From contig CAJHNH020002057.1 in NCBI GenBank assembly GCA_905116865.2, positions 102,001 through 166,000 on the forward strand: a DNA stretch of 64,000 nucleotides, in the 5' to 3' direction. The DNA comes from Candidula unifasciata. Taxonomy: Eukaryota; Mollusca; Gastropoda; Stylommatophora; Geomitridae. Shown here in pieces: positions 11,742 through 27,244 of the stretch. The translations under genes were made by a program, and so were the position numbers. Position 1 is the first letter of the stretch. The number at the start of each line of letters is the position of its first letter. The notes under the pieces are model-generated. The model was not told the DNA's origin. It worked only from the letters and a program-made list of their open reading frames with translations, and did not search any database.

Positions 11742-14700
11742 GTAAGTCTTTAAACATAAACAAGTATCTAGTCAAGTTAACAGTGTTCTGTTCACATCAT
11801 CATTCTCTCCTTCTCCTCTTGTGTCATATGGTGCTTACAGATGATTCTTGACTTACACTTGTGTAGTATGATTGAATGTATGCATTGTTTGCCATAAATG
11901 CTTTTGTGTTTTTTACTGTATGAGCATAAACTAAATTATGGGTCACAGTTTGAGTCTTGGGAAGTAAAGGTGATTGTCGGGATATTGGCTATATCACTCA
12001 CAGATTGCAAAAGGATTTAAAATAAAGGAATGAGAATTGTCTTGAGTTGCACACAGGACACCCCAATTAAAATAATGAGGTGATTGCTTGGGCTGACATA
12101 GTTAAAGTCTAGACTGAAACTGGCCTTACTAGTGACGAAAGGCATACGCTGCATGGCAATTTGAACGATTTAAGAAAAGACTGGTTGAAAAAAGGAAAGT
12201 CAAGGATGGCACTAGCTGAAGATACATCACGCTGGCGGCCTTAGTCAAGCAAATACACAGGGGGCAGGAAGGACCGACACGAACACCCACAACAGCAGTT
12301 TCCATCAGGTCATTACAACATTTGGAAGGAAATTTAGTGACTGGTATAACGGTAATGCAGAATTAGAGGTACAACAGTTGATAGATGGAAAGGCTGGACT
12401 AGATGATGCTGTAGTGTACACCGATGGTTCTGTTCATCGGGGTGTAAGATCTGGCTGGGATTTTCAGCTAGAATGGAGGGAAGAATTGTGGCAGAACAAA
12501 ATGGAGCTTTTTTTATCTACAACTTCAAGCATGAGAATGGAATTGGAAGCAATCACTGCAGCTCTGAAGTGAATAGCAGAAAACAAAGTTACCAGAAGAA
12601 TTATTGTGTCTGATTCTCAGTCGGCATTGCGGAAGGTTCAAAATGGACTAATGTGGCATGAGTGAATACCATGTATACCAACACCAACTTTGCAGGGAAT
12701 CAGGGGGATATATTGTCTGGGATATGCAGGAGTGTGAGGGAATGAAAGAGCAGCTTTTCTGGCTACAAAAGTGAAAGCTGCGGGAACACTTGTATTTGAC
12801 AAGGAAGATATTCTGAAGACCATATATGAATGATTTTTGGCAGAAGACACAAGATTAGATAAAATAACGTGGGCAAGAATGTGTGAACGAGGAATTAAGT
12901 GTGGATCCGGCAAGGAGGGACGGATGAGAGTAATAGATCAGCATGTGTATAATCAGTGTGCCACCGGAACCGTTAGCATCTACACCTTACATTATTTGCT
13001 GCAGGAGACGGAGCATCTGTGGGTATGCCCAGTCTATTCTTTAATCAGTAATCCTTTAAAATATAGAAGGACATTGAGCAGGCTGTGATTTTGTTTCAAA
13101 TTTTAAAATAGAATCGCTTTATTTGCACACTGGTATCATCAGAAATGCTGTAGTTTTTCATACAAACAGAATCACAACATGCTGCACAAACTCCTTAGCC
13201 TCAACAATGGCTGAAATGTGTGCATACTAGAAATTTAGTAAAGGACCATTTTCCTTGCCTTCAGGCGTATTTGGGCATATAGGACTAGAACTATATTTTA
13301 AAGACCAATCCAGACTAGGTGGGTGATGTGGTCAATATCACACTGGCTGCCTTTTCTTCTCAGGACTTTACCTGGTACTTATTTAATGCTGGGTGACCTG
13401 AGAGCCAGTTATTTATAAAAGAAGCCCTCTCTGTTTGGATATGAACCCACAGCCTTTGGATCCTTGGGTTTGAAGTTGGAGTGTATCTGGATTGTTGCCA
13501 GTATTTTTTAAATTAGGGGCAGACACTGCCTCTCGTTTACTTACCCCCAGATAGTAACCCTTTCACCCTTGAGAAGTTGATATTTCATCTTTGCTATCAT
13601 GAAAAGAGGGAAGGGGTTGTTATGTTTTGATTTTTAAAGTACTTTTTTAGTCACTATGGCACCATAATTTGTCATTCAGATATACCCTATCACTGTAATA
13701 TGTTTTCACACAATTGGACTGTGTTTATTTATTTTTCAACTCTATTTGCATTTCATTGGTTACTTCCTTTCATAAATTTAGAAACAGATTTTACAATATT
13801 TTTAATAAATATTTTTTTGTATATTTGTAATGACACGTGTGGTCATTAAAAATGGTATTTTGGCTAAGAATTCCATAGTTCTGAAGCTATTTTCCCCAAA
13901 CTGTACCAATAATCCTTTTGGAAACATTTGTCATAAAGTTTCATTTAAGTTAGTGTTTCCTGGTAGAACCATATATATCATACAGAGCTTATAGATGTTT
14001 GCTAATGTTGAATTAGTTGTGAAGATCATTAATATATGAAGGATCCTCTCTGAAGATTCAACTTTCTTTAATTTAAAGCATCTGGATTCATATTTATGTT
14101 TAATTGTTAGATCAAAATAAATGCAAGAGAGTAAGGTCCGGGCATTGCACAACTCTTCCTCACTTACTTGTTGTGCATCATAATTTGCCCTAGTAAAGAA
14201 AGAACCAAAGACAAGTTATAAAGCTCGGCACAGCAAATCCATTTTCAAGTGTGTGTTTTTTTTAGCACCTACTGTTTTACGCCAGGACTATTCAATTATG
14301 CTTATTCAAGGGCACAGATGTTGAAAATAGTGATCATTACCGGCCAGAAACTCAAGCCTTACCCTAAAGAGATCAATAATACAATGCAACTGTCAGGGAT
14401 CCATGACTCACTTGCTAGGTTTCCATGGACCAGATTTGGTCCATGATCCGCCATTTGAATAACCCTTGTCTACACTATTCAAGAACTTTCCTGGCCTCAT
14501 TGGTCACCTTATACTCTTAATCCCTTAATCTTATTGACCAATGAGTGGTTTTCATCTAAAGTAAAACCTTGTTGACATGAGCTCACTTGAGACAGACACT
14601 TGGTTAATATGATCACAGTTTTGACCCAGCAGTGACAGACGTGTGTTAGTATCCTGTGTTAGTATCCGGTTAGCATTTTAAAACTAACTCTTGATTTTTC

Positions 14701-17700
14701 AGTCTCTTGGAATTTCTGTTATTTCAAGATATTAATTCCCCTCTCAGTCTTCAGCTCAGTTCCAGTTCCGATGGTACCAGTAACAGCCTGATTGTATGTT
14801 AATCGTAGCCGTTTACTTGTACCAACCGTTTTATAAAATGACCAATTTCATAATTCTTGTTATATCTGCAATGAAATAGGTTATGAAAAAAATTATGACT
14901 TTCTGCTCTGCAGAATTAATGTTATCAAGAGCAGTGAGCAAACATATTTAGTCATACCTTCCGGGCTGCCAGCACTCTATCTTCATGGCCGAGGCAAGAT
15001 CACAGTGCTGATGGGCAGCGTAAACATTCTGGGTTGTGAGCTGCGAAGCAAATCTTCCTATGATGTTTACTCCCCGACCTCTGGCAGCCTGCTAGCAGTC
15101 CAGGTAGCAGGTGATACTAAATTCAAAGCTGCTGAGGTGAAAGCAGAGCTCTCAAAGTTGGGCGTAATGGAAAATGACAAAACTGTAAGCTTTTCATGTT
15201 GTTAAACTGTGACTCGTTGTCTCTGTAAAGTAAAGGAGCCTTTTCCACATCTTCAGGCTTAGTAGACATATAGTGCTGGAACTATTTTTTATAGACCAGT
15301 CTGCCCTTGGTAGGTGATGTTGTCAGCATCACTTCCCAGAATCCTTCAAGACTGTCCCATATTCAACGCTTTCAGGCAAAACATTTGGCCAAAAGAGACA
15401 CTTGTGGAAGTCAAACTTTACGGGCCGCTTAGTGAATTACAAAAGACAGTGAAATTCATACAAGAGACGGCTTTGCAGATATAGACAATTTATTTCATGC
15501 GAACGAAAGAAGAAGAAGAAGAAGACTTCCCAGAAGTTTACCTGGGACCCATTTAAGGCTGGGTCGACCTGGAAGCCAGGGTCATTTCTGAAAAAAAAAG
15601 AGAGAAAAAAGTTCTGGCTCTGTTCTGATTTGAACCAGTGACATACGGATCCGGAAGTGTGTGTCAAGCCACTACAGCACAGCGGCTTCCCATTGTTTCG
15701 GTAAGTACAGTAAAGGTATCTCTTCACAGCTGTGGACACTGTTGGTATATGGTGGTGCTAGTCCCTTATGTTTATAGACCACCCGGCACTTGGTGGGAGA
15801 TGCTGTCGTCACCATTTATTTCCCATGATTTTTTAATGGTACTTATGCTAATTTAGGTCTACCTAGGAGCTAATGTATGTTTTAACCTTTTCGACCCATA
15901 CAAGTCTTAAAATGACTTTCTGAAAAATTTTGTTTCAAAAACGCATCCTCAGAAACTCTGTCCTAAGAGACTAGAAGAAAGGGAAGACATTTGGAGTCTT
16001 GTAAGTTTTTATAAGTATTCCTAGACTGCGGAGAAGACAGGCAGACTTGAAGTCTTCTGCTTTTTTTTTTTTTTTTTTTTATGTTACTTAAAAATTGTTA
16101 AAGGGAAATTTTTCAGACTTTAAATGTCTAAATCAGGAAAAAATTTATTTCTGCATCAAGGACAGTGATCACTAAATACAAACGGAACAACAAATCAACT
16201 AATTTCCTTTCCTGTGACCAAGCTTAGGTCGCTTTGCCACGGAGAGCAATGCAACGTAATAGTGAAATTATGTGATGTCACCGTGAATCCACAGTTTTTA
16301 CAAGTCTGTTTTTTCACCCCAAATTTTCTTCTTCTTCTTTGTGTTCGGTTTTGTATGCATAGAGCAGACCATCAGGTGGGTTGCCTCTATGAACTCGCAT
16401 GTCAACAGCGGGTCCTTCATGGTTTCTCATAGCTTGCTCTGCACACTTTGCTTTTGATGCCTCGTTTCTTTTCGAAGTTGTTAGTAGCATAGGCAGGTCT
16501 GCAGAATGTGCTCAGGTGTTTGTGGTTCTGTCTGACAAGCACACTGGTGGGCTTTTTACGCATGTGTAATAATATCTAACTAGTTGTGAGGATACATATA
16601 AGTATGTACACCATATCTACACACTTTGTAGTGCCAAAGTTGTTATACAGGTCTACCTGGCACTGTCCAAAAACATGTCAACCAAAAGCTGTACAAGTTG
16701 GTAAAACTGCTTTATTGTTGTGAGAGGGTTAAAATCCCCTGGAGATTCAAGCTTATGGCCACCTGACGAGTGGGGTAGCTACTATGCCCTCCTCCTGCCA
16801 TTGTCTCTGAAGTTTAGGAAAATATGTCAGTTCTCAGCTGAAAATCATTTATAATCTTTTTCTTAAATTGTAGTGCAGAAGTTAATTTTTTTAAAATGTA
16901 TTTAATTTATTGTTGGCGATCAACTCTTTAGCCACAGAACATGCTGTGCAACTTTGTGTGTGTGTAGAGGTGAGTTTCTTTAAAGAAATCAGCATGTTAT
17001 GGATAATTGTTTTTGGAAGGTTAACTGCCTCTTCAGCAATGAATGTTGTCTGTGGTGTCCGCTGCTGTCTTTGGGAATATTGCATAGGGAGGCCCCAGAC
17101 TCTTCACAGTGCGACTCTTGAACCACTGCCCAAAAGCTCCAGAATGGTCCATCTAAAACAAAATGTCCACCCTGGGTATTGATCCCTAATACATTGAGGA
17201 TACAAAATGATGACACATACTCATTAACCTATAAGTACTTTTGTCTTAATTCAATTGTAACATAAAGTCTTTTTTGTTGAACTCACAGTTTGAGTGTATT
17301 GGCAACAACACCATTGCAGTCATCATGGTGGATCGTCTGGAGTCAGCTCTGTGTGACTACATCACCAGTTTCATTCCCTACACTCAGCTGTTCATCGCCA
17401 CTCCAGCTTGGGACATTGAGCCATCTGAGCTGAAAGGTGTGACACTGCCAAAACTGGGGTTGAAGTTGACACCGCAGAAGGAGATGGTGCCAGCATGCAT
17501 GAATCTGTCACAGGACCTGGAGACTGTTCTCACCAAATGGACAAATCTTCTGTCAGGCAGTGCTGAGGGTTTGTTTTTTCATTTATACTTTGTTTCTTGT
17601 TCTTTTTTTTTTCTTACTCTTTTAAAAAATGCACTTTTTTTCCTTATGCTTCTTTTTCTTTTAAACTATCATTCTCATTCAGCAGGTCCTCTACAGAACC

Positions 17701-20700
17701 TCACTCTCATCATGTCACGCTTGAAATTCTGTAGCCAGTTCTTCAACCCTGTGTGCTATCATAACCAATGCATCTTTAGATTTGCTTCTGCCTCATTTTC
17801 TGGAAACTACTCTCCGTAGTGGGGACAGGATGCTGTTTATGAGCCAGTTCTCTGCAATGTTCCGAACATATAAGATGCCCTGGTTTTTTTCCTTTTTTGT
17901 GGTATTCTTTGAATTTGTCTGTAGCATTTCAGTTCAAAAGCTGTAAGTAATAATGTTTGTTTGTCCTACTTTTCTGTTTCTGGCCTATTTTGTTTTGGAT
18001 GCTCCTACAAAGAATCAGATACTTTTGTTTTTAGCTTTTTTGTTTTTTTTATTTTTCTGACTACTTTATACAGTAAAAGCTTAGTATGACTGTGAATGAT
18101 GCTGATGTAGGAATGTTCTTTTACATTTACCCTGAAAGGGGCACTTACTGTATTTTGTAGTTTACAGCTAGGCTGCAAATCTGGATTTTTCAGCCCAATG
18201 CATCAGCTTTTAGCAAAACCCTAATTAGTGGCCTTGTACAGCATGCTTTTTAGAAGGGCAGGGTCTGTTCTTTCTCTTGAATTGCTGCAAGCACAGACCA
18301 TCATGATACTGTGGCTTCCAAATATATAAGTTGATTAACACAATGTGGTAAATTTTTTTTTTTTTAAAGGCTAAGGTTGAAGCATCTGCTTACATTTGTT
18401 GCAAGTTTTTTTATTTTCCTTCGTCTGGCTTCCAAGTTACAGGTTGTTTTATGGTAAAGTTTATACTCCATAATGTTTGTACAAGCTTACACCTCATGTT
18501 GGTACAAGCTTTCACCTCATAATGTTTGTACAAGTTTATATCTCATAATATTTATACAAGTTTACACCTCGTAATGTGAATGCTAATTTCACTGCTGCCT
18601 TTCCAGCCAAAAGAGGGCCTATTGTGCTGTGTACTGGAGCAAAAAATACTGGGAAGTCCACTGTGAACCGGATGCTTATAAACACAGCTTTCAAAAGGTA
18701 ATGCTGAGTTTTATCATAATAGTGTGAATGTGTGTGTATGTATATATATATAGATACATATATATAGATATATATGGTTACCTGGTTCTTAGCCTCCCTT
18801 GCCTCCTGACATCATGGCCGTTTTTGTGAAGCCAGCTCAGTCTCAGTGTCTCTGTTTCATTCTATTACAACTCTAAGGTATTTGAACTGGTTAACCTGCT
18901 CCAGTTCATACTGTCCCACCATGATCTGATGTTTCTTCTCCTCTCTTGAGATTACCATTGTTTTAGCTTTTTAAATACTGATGGTCATCCCTCTCTTCTC
19001 AAGCTCTTCCTTTTAGACAAGGTGGATTGAAGGTTGCCTCTGATTTAGCTATCAGAGCCACATCTTCTGCAAATGCCAGCTCTGATACACAGATTGGTCT
19101 CATCTTCCAGTACCCTACTGAGTACTTTGTTGTCTTCTCCTTACAGATCCTAATGACATCATCCTTCATAGGAATGAAGAGGTAAGGTGAGAGAATATCA
19201 CCTTGTCGAACACGGCTAGTGGTCCTTAATTCTTCTGACTTTTGGTCTGCTCTTCTTACATAATTTCTGCACTTTTGTAGAAATTCTACATTGCACTGAT
19301 CAGGGGTGCTAAGATATTTTTTTTTCCTGCCAAGCAGTTCCAAAGCTTGCTCCAGGAGACATTGTCAAATGCCTTTCCTAGATTTAAAAAAAAAACAGGT
19401 GCATCTAACTCTTATATTCAATCTCTCTTATATTCAAGAGCTTTTTCACTCATCTGTCTCAGTGTGAAGTCCCTAGGTTAGCCTACAATTTTTCAGCCCC
19501 TTGAAATTTGTGTTAAAAATGCTTTACTGTAATAATATTATTTCTGAGGTGAGCACTAAAAAATGACTGTTCTTTACCCCACTGCACAATTTGGTATGCT
19601 GTGCTATGAACATTTTTTAAAAATAGGACAGGCGGCACTTGATGGGAGATATTTCAACAGATCGCTGGTAGCCTTTACTTCACAGAGTATTTCCTGGTGC
19701 CCATTTTAAGCTAGGTCAACCTCGGAACCCAGGTCATTTGTTTAATAAAAATTCTCCTCCATCCCGTCCCATCATATGAATTTGAACCCAAGACCTTCGG
19801 GCCAGCCGACAGGCATCTAGTCACTGTGCAGAAGCATGGTTATGGGAAGGAAAATTGTTTGAGAACAAGACATGATGATGATTGATACAATTTTACAGGC
19901 AAATAACCAGTACATTAGTCATTTCTGTGTCCAGCATTCAAATAGTCAGTGAAAATAAAACAGCATTGATGAGGAGAGAATAGATTGATGAAAGTCAGTT
20001 GGATATAAAGAGCCAAAGAATATAGTTAGCACTGGGCTTGATAATGATGAGTGATGATCATTCTTCTCTTAGACTTATTCTTCATGGTCACCTGCAGTAA
20101 ACTCCTTATCCCTGAGGGTTTCATGCACATCTGTTTCACATATGTGGCTTATCTTTGTGTAATATGTAGACTTTTGGTTCCTTACCTCTCAGGCAGATAT
20201 ACTCCGACTGCAAAGGATGCCCCTAATTAGTCAACTCCCATGACCTGCTTGATGGGGAGGTAGTGGGTCTATTCTTGTTTTGCCCACAATGTGGTTCTAG
20301 AACCCACACAGAGAGTGATGATCATTCAGTACAGTGAGACCTCATTAACACGAACTTTCTTAGAAAGAGCGCTCAATTAGCATGAGTTAAATGTTGGTTC
20401 ACGAGGAGATAAGTCAAAGTGTCCGAGCAAGAAACAGATCTGTGTAGGGCTCTAATCACTTTAGGTTGTGAGTGCAAGGACTGACCAGCTGGTGCTGCAG
20501 AATCAGAAGTTCAACAAATGATTCATGACAATTCCCGCTCAGGTGATGTGATTATCTATACAGATGGCTCTGTGTTGAGAGGTAGGTGAAGTGCATTGGA
20601 GGTTCATAGCAAAAGCAAATGGATGTCGCTTAGTGCAGCAGAGCCTGGCATTTGATATCACAATGTCTAGTTTGTTAATGGAGGTGAGGCAGTCACTGAT

Positions 20701-23700
20701 GCCTTTCACTGGCTTGAGAATCAGCTGTACACACATGTTGTAATTTTTACTGACTCACACAGCATGTTGAGAAAGATGGAGACAGGCATACTCCATGCAG
20801 AGTGGCAAGCATCACTTCAGAGGTTCTGGTTAGTTAGCGTCCTTTGAATATTTTCTCCAGGTCATGCTAGTCTGTTTGGAAATGAGCAGGCAGATAGACT
20901 GACCGGGTCTGCCCCACTTGGTGGTGATTGATGTATGACAAGCTAGATTGTTGTGTGGGCCCTCTGGGAATGAGTGAACAGTGCAGAGACACATGTAGAT
21001 CATCATGGTCTGAAGAGAATGCATCTAGTTTTTTTAAGTGGTTTTTTAAACAGTTGACCTTAGTTTCCAGATCGACCCTACCTAAAATGGGTATCAGATA
21101 ATGTCCTGGGAAGTAGAGGTGACCTGCTTGATGTTGAACACATCACTATCAAATGCTGATTGGTCTAGCACTGTGTACGAAAGGCGTGAAAAGGGTCCGA
21201 AAGCTTTTTTAAGTAAGCTTGTCAGGGCACTTTTGATCTGAAGGAAACGTGTTTCCTTGAATGGTGTAATGTTATTTGAAGTGGAGAGTAGGGAATTATG
21301 TGTGCGTGTGTTTATGTTTTTGTTCCAAAAAATGCTTGGTACACATCTTTTTTTTTAAATGTGAAGACAGTGTGGATGTATAAAAATATTGCTCAGGTAT
21401 TGGACAGAATTCTGGTACCTTGTGTTAAGGCAGGAGATCAGCATCAGGTGCCTCAAATAGTTTGGCAATTTTGTTGGAGTGATCATCTGAAAGATGGCTG
21501 AAGGTTGAGTTATGCAGCCTTGTGGATGTGGAAAGCAAGGGGAGACTGCCATGTTATATATCTCTAGAAAGATTACTTTCAGGCATCATTAGCGAGCAGG
21601 TTGCCCTTTGGCTCGCCAGTAGACGACTTTGTCGCCTGTAGGGACAGTATTTGGGTCAATCTCATTTGATCATTTCAGCACTGCAGGGATCATTTTTCTG
21701 GGCCCTTGTTGACGTGCAGGGCTAAGCCATTTTATATGACGCACATAACCTGGTCACAATTATAAACTTAAACCCCCTTTGGGGAGGTGAGTTTACATGA
21801 CGATTTATTTTTCCTTGAGCAAAAGACCAAGCACTTTCAGGCATGCCATGATGATACCGACATTCTGCAAAGGACCTGCTGAATAATGATGATGATAATG
21901 ATGTTAGAAAATAGCAACACAAATAGATTGATGACATTACTGACATTGTGTATGCACACTGAATGGCTAGTAACAGACTCTGAAAGCATGCTGAGAAAGG
22001 TGAAGACAGGGATGCTTCGAGCAGAGTGGCAGGCTGCACTTGCAAGGTCACGGGTAGTGAGCATACTTTGGATCTTTTCTCCAGGCTATCCTGGCGTAGT
22101 GGATAATGAACAGGCAGACAGATTTGCTGGATCTGCACCACTGGGTGGTGAATTGATGCATGACAAGGCAGATGTGGTCAAGGCCCTTTGGGAACAAGCA
22201 ACGGAATCAGTAGAGAAAAAAGATTAATGGCTTGGAGAGAATGAGGCACCTGGGTGTGAAATAGAGGGTCTGGTCGGCTCACTACACTCAGAGGAAAGGC
22301 AAGACGGACAAATAACCAGATTGTGATCAGTACCATCAGTATTGGAACTCTGGCTGCCTGCTGAAGATAAGCACGGAGGGCACATGGGAAAGCCCCGAGT
22401 ACTGTAATGTCAATTCTTGACTCAACAACTCAACTGGATGGCTGTAGTCAGTGCCACCCATTAAATGCTGGACCACCAGCTGTTATTCCTATTAATCTAG
22501 ACAGCAAAAGTGGATTATGATGATTATAATGATAATGATCAGATGCCTGTCTCCTGTAGTGTGTAAAAATAACAGTTTCCACAAAATATTGTCTGTATGT
22601 GACGCTTGAAGCAAAAACAGTTTTCACGTATACGTAGCATAAGTTACAGATTATAACTTATTACCATAGTACACATTATGGGGTATATTTTTCCCTTAAA
22701 AACACACATGCCTGTGCATAAGAGCTGCCATGGTGTAGGGGCTAGTTGAGAAAAGTAAAGATCCCTTTTCACACCTTTAGGTGCATCGGGCATGTTAGAA
22801 AAACACCCATATTTTTACAGACTGCCCTAAATAAGTACCAAATTAGGTCCTGGTAGGTAAATGCAGCCAGAATAATGTTCACCACATTATCCACAGAGTG
22901 CCGTTTGGTCTATAAAATATAAGTCTAGTACTGTATACCCAGTGTACCCAAAGACATTGAATAGGGTCCTGCGTGTGGGTGTGTGTGTGTACAGGTATGT
23001 GAATATTGACCTTCATGTTACCTCTTATTGTGTCTGTTTTTCTGATATCAAATTCGTGTTCTACTTTTGTGTGCTTGTCTGTTTCAGCGTTAGTAGTATT
23101 GCTTACCTCGACTGTGATGTAGGCCAGACCGAATTCTCACCACCTGCTACCCTGTCTCTTCATGTCCTCACACAGCCAGTACTAGGTTTGTGGATTTATG
23201 CAAATATAATCTCAGCTAATAGCCCTTTATCATAGGTGCTAGTATTCATGTTTGTCAAGGCAGTGATGGCCCAAGTTTGATCATCAGACTGGCTTAAATG
23301 TTTTCCTGCTTTGGAGGCAACTATTTCTAATAAAATGGATACCAGACTATTTGTATAATTGTCTCGGAATAAAATGAACTGTTTATTCCACATGCGGTGA
23401 GTTACCAGGGGATCTGGGAAGAGGTATATACAGTTAGTTAGACAGTTAGTGGTACCATCGGAATTGGAACTATTTCTTGCTGCTGAAGATGGTGACAGAC
23501 CACTTATGAGGATGTCCCGAAGTGCTGTCTTAATTCAACATTCAACATCTTTTGGTTATTCCATCTTTTTAAGCTATTGCCTAGAATATGTGAAAGTTAA
23601 ATGTGGCTTCATACCCAACTGAATGGATAATTATGCCTCCTTCTCCAAACATTAATATTACAGTCCATATCACACTTGACGGAAGCTGTAGAGAGCAGAT

Positions 23701-26700
23701 TCCTGGCATTGTTGACACTTTAGTCAGAACACTGATTTACGACAACACAGATGAAGGTGATGCTGTAGTTTACACAGATAGGTCAGTAATTAGGGGCAAG
23801 CGAAATGCATGGGCATTCACTGTAAGCTCAAGGGAGAAAACCATCAAGGAGATAAATGGCACCTTGCTGTTACAACTGGTAGCCTTATAGTGGAAACTGG
23901 CTGTAACAAGGGCATTAGCATGGCTTGGTACTCAAAAGTTCACACACATATGCATTCTTAGTGACTCGCTGAATATGCAAAAAAAAAAATTGAGGCTAGA
24001 TTTATCAGGCAAGAATGGTTTGCAATACTAGGCATTTCACGATCAGGGTATGTGGGTGTTCAAGGGAATGAGCGTGCAGACTATCTTGCTGACACTGTGG
24101 TTGCTATTACTGATCCAGTACTGGACAGAAGTGTTGTTATCAGTGCCATGCCCTGCACTTACCGCACCGAGGAGCACGCCAAAGGACATGACTCCATATC
24201 CCTGTCTAGGCTGATGGACATAGGGGTGCAGCCTAGAGCAACAAGAAATGAAAATTTCACCAAGGGGCAAGACATTTCATTAAACACAGAATAGGCGTCA
24301 TCAGCCATTTTACACTTGAGGAGATTTTGAGGAGGAGATCGGAGCACCTATGGATCTGTCCAGAGTGCTGTGATGATAATCCTTTCTAATCACTAGTCAC
24401 TCGCACCCAACCTCAAATCCTGCTGAGGGAGTCATTTTACGTCTCTCTTTCTCAGTTTTGTTTTTACTCTAGAGACTGCATGGTGAAATGATCAAGCTGT
24501 TTGTCTCATGCTTTGAAGCTTTGGGATTCTTTTTACTAATGTATATTTTCATTTTAACAGTGCAGTTTTTACACAAATTCCTGGGGTTGCCACTGGAGTT
24601 ATCCAGTGTGTACTTTGTGCTATGATGTCAGCTAGCTCTGCAGCGTGACCTAGCCATTTGGAATAACTCACAGTCAAGTTGATCCTCTTGATGTTCTTCT
24701 TCTTCTTCTTCTGCTGCTTCTTCTTCTTTTGTCATCTCACTGATGCTAGATTGTAGCCCAATGTCTTGATTTTCTGTATTTGTCTTTTGCTTCTTGAGTG
24801 GCTTGAGTGATGGCTTTTTTTGATCTTTTTGCTGGTTTCAGCTACACCATTCATCCATACCTTTCTTGGTCTTCCTCTCGCCTTCCTCCCAGATTTTTTA
24901 CTGTAAAAAGTCTCATATGCGGTTTGGTTTGGCTGCATTCTCTCTAGATGGCCAAACCATTTCATTTTTTACCTGTCAGTATAATCCAGACATGGTCTTA
25001 TTCCAACTTTCTCTCTAATGCTGGTATTCGTAATCCTGTCTCGTCTGATGTTGTTAGTGACCTTGTGGAGACCGCGCTTTTCAAATGTGCTTATTTTCTG
25101 TTCTAGTGCCTTATTCTTTGTCAGTGTTTGGCACTGATAACATAAAGTAGTGGTAAAGATGCTATAAATCATTTGCTATTTTGCTGGAAGGGATATGTTT
25201 GCTGTCTAAGCAGTGGTGCTAACTGGTAGGTGACAGCATTTGCCTTCTGTACTCTAGCTTCTTTCTCTTTGTCGAGTCTGCCATCCTCTGTAAATATGCT
25301 TTCTAGATTTTTGATTTCTCGTATTTGTTTGATTGTAGTACCATTAACATAAACGTCCATGATATTATGTTTCCTTCCCATCCTGATTACCTCAACTTTC
25401 GTCATGTTTATTCTCATGTCATAATTTGTGCAGGCTTGATGTAAGGAGTCAGTATGGTAAGTCAGAGTGTAAATACAATTCTTACATGCAGATGAAATTA
25501 TTTGCATATCCTTGACACAACGTTGCAGAACCAACTCTAACATATTTTGACTGTTGGGGTTTTCTAGGTAAATTTTACATTCAGTAGTTTGCTATTGCTT
25601 ACTGAACGGTACTACGTCGAAACCAATGCGAGACAAACTGTCCACAGCTGGGATCGAACTCGGCCCCCAGGCATTGTGAGGCTCATTTGCAGTGTCAGAG
25701 CCACAAACGCTTAGATGTTCTTGGTCAGAGAAAATGCAGAAACGGTTACATTTATGAAATAATCTATTCAAGCAAAGAAACTCCAAAGAATAATGAAAAC
25801 ATTTCACTATCTACATTTGCTTACAAAACGATAACCTTTTTTTTATGACAATCCTTATTTTTATTTCACCTTCTTGTCATAGTGATGTATTGCAACTTCA
25901 GTGTAAGGAATTTTTTTTTTTTCAATTTATCATTTCAGAGCCACCATTCTGCCATCAGAGACATGCTGAAAAGTAAGTCTGAAGCACGCAGTTAAATTCT
26001 TTAGTACAGTTTTATAGGAGAAAGGCATGTTTTGGGTATAATGGCAGGCATTGCCTCAAAGGTCCCCAGTAGTTAGTTTCTTTTATATCTTTTCTCCAGG
26101 TTATGCAGGTGTGTTGGGAAGTGAACAGGCACACAGATTGGCAGGTACTGCATCGCTGAGTGATGAATTGATGCATGACAGGCTAGATATGATTAAGGTC
26201 TTTTGAAAGCAAGGAGAAATGTGGAAACGCAAATAGGTCATTATTGTCTGTAGAGAATGGTACAGCGGAGAGCAACCAGAGGATATAGCAGACACTAAAA
26301 ACTCAAAGGAAAGTCAAGAAGGACATATTTAGTCAGTCTACTGCTGGTATAATCAGAATTGAAACTCTGGCTGCTGAAGAAGGGGTTAAAGTGCTTATGG
26401 AAATTTCCTAAGGGCTTGATGTTGGTTCTCTGTCAATTTGTTGGGCTATTGTTTTAGTTCTCCATGTTTCTTTTTCCATACAACAGAATTAATCTTATTT
26501 TTAAATTAAAAATTCTAAGTTTGGTACTCATTTATTTTCCTTTAACTTCCAAATTGTAATTGATTTATCATTTACCTTCTCAGAATGGTGTTTTATGGGG
26601 AAACAACACCAAACTATGACCCAGATTTGTATGTCCAGTGCCTGAAGTTCATTGTTGAGGCATACCGTGAGTTGAGGCCACAGTTGCCCCTGATAGTGAA

Positions 26701-27213
26701 CACTATGGGATTTCTGGAAGGTAAACATTCATTCTTAATTACTCCAAATCATAATCATCTGTCCACTGAAGCTTGTCTTTAGAAAATTTTATTTTTTATA
26801 TATGTCTGATGAAGTAGATACATTTTTTATGTGGGAGTGAGTTGTCATCTGTTACGGAGTACCTGTTAACGGGCGGTGTGTGTATTCTTGTTCTATCAAA
26901 AATTGGATGGCGGTACCCACACGGAGAGGCGAGCTAACACAAGTTTCATTTTAACTGACTGCATATGTCATACATGATTAATCATTGTCATGTGCTGTGT
27001 CTGTAAACACAGGCTGTCATGTTTTGCCAAATCACAAGAATCATAGATCAGGTCAGTGTTCTTGTGTCAGGTATTTATCTCTGTGCCTTCCTGTTGCTAT
27101 CTTCCCCCCCCCCCCCCCCCATCAGTAATGTTTTAGTTGTTTTTTCGATGACTGCTTCATTTTTTATCTTGTCAATTCTTTCTCATAACATGCACCCCCC
27201 CCCCCCCCGCGAT

Positions 27214-27244
<31 letters not shown>

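Larger units (their letters stand above)
11742..14913 (+). other. NOL9 intron 1 contents
   Basis: Holds a SINE P fragment (about 11945-12010), a family A LINE (12340-13085) and a SINE P copy (13243-13495). The remaining 13.5-14.9 kb is AT-rich and shows nothing I recognise. Confidence 0.6.
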
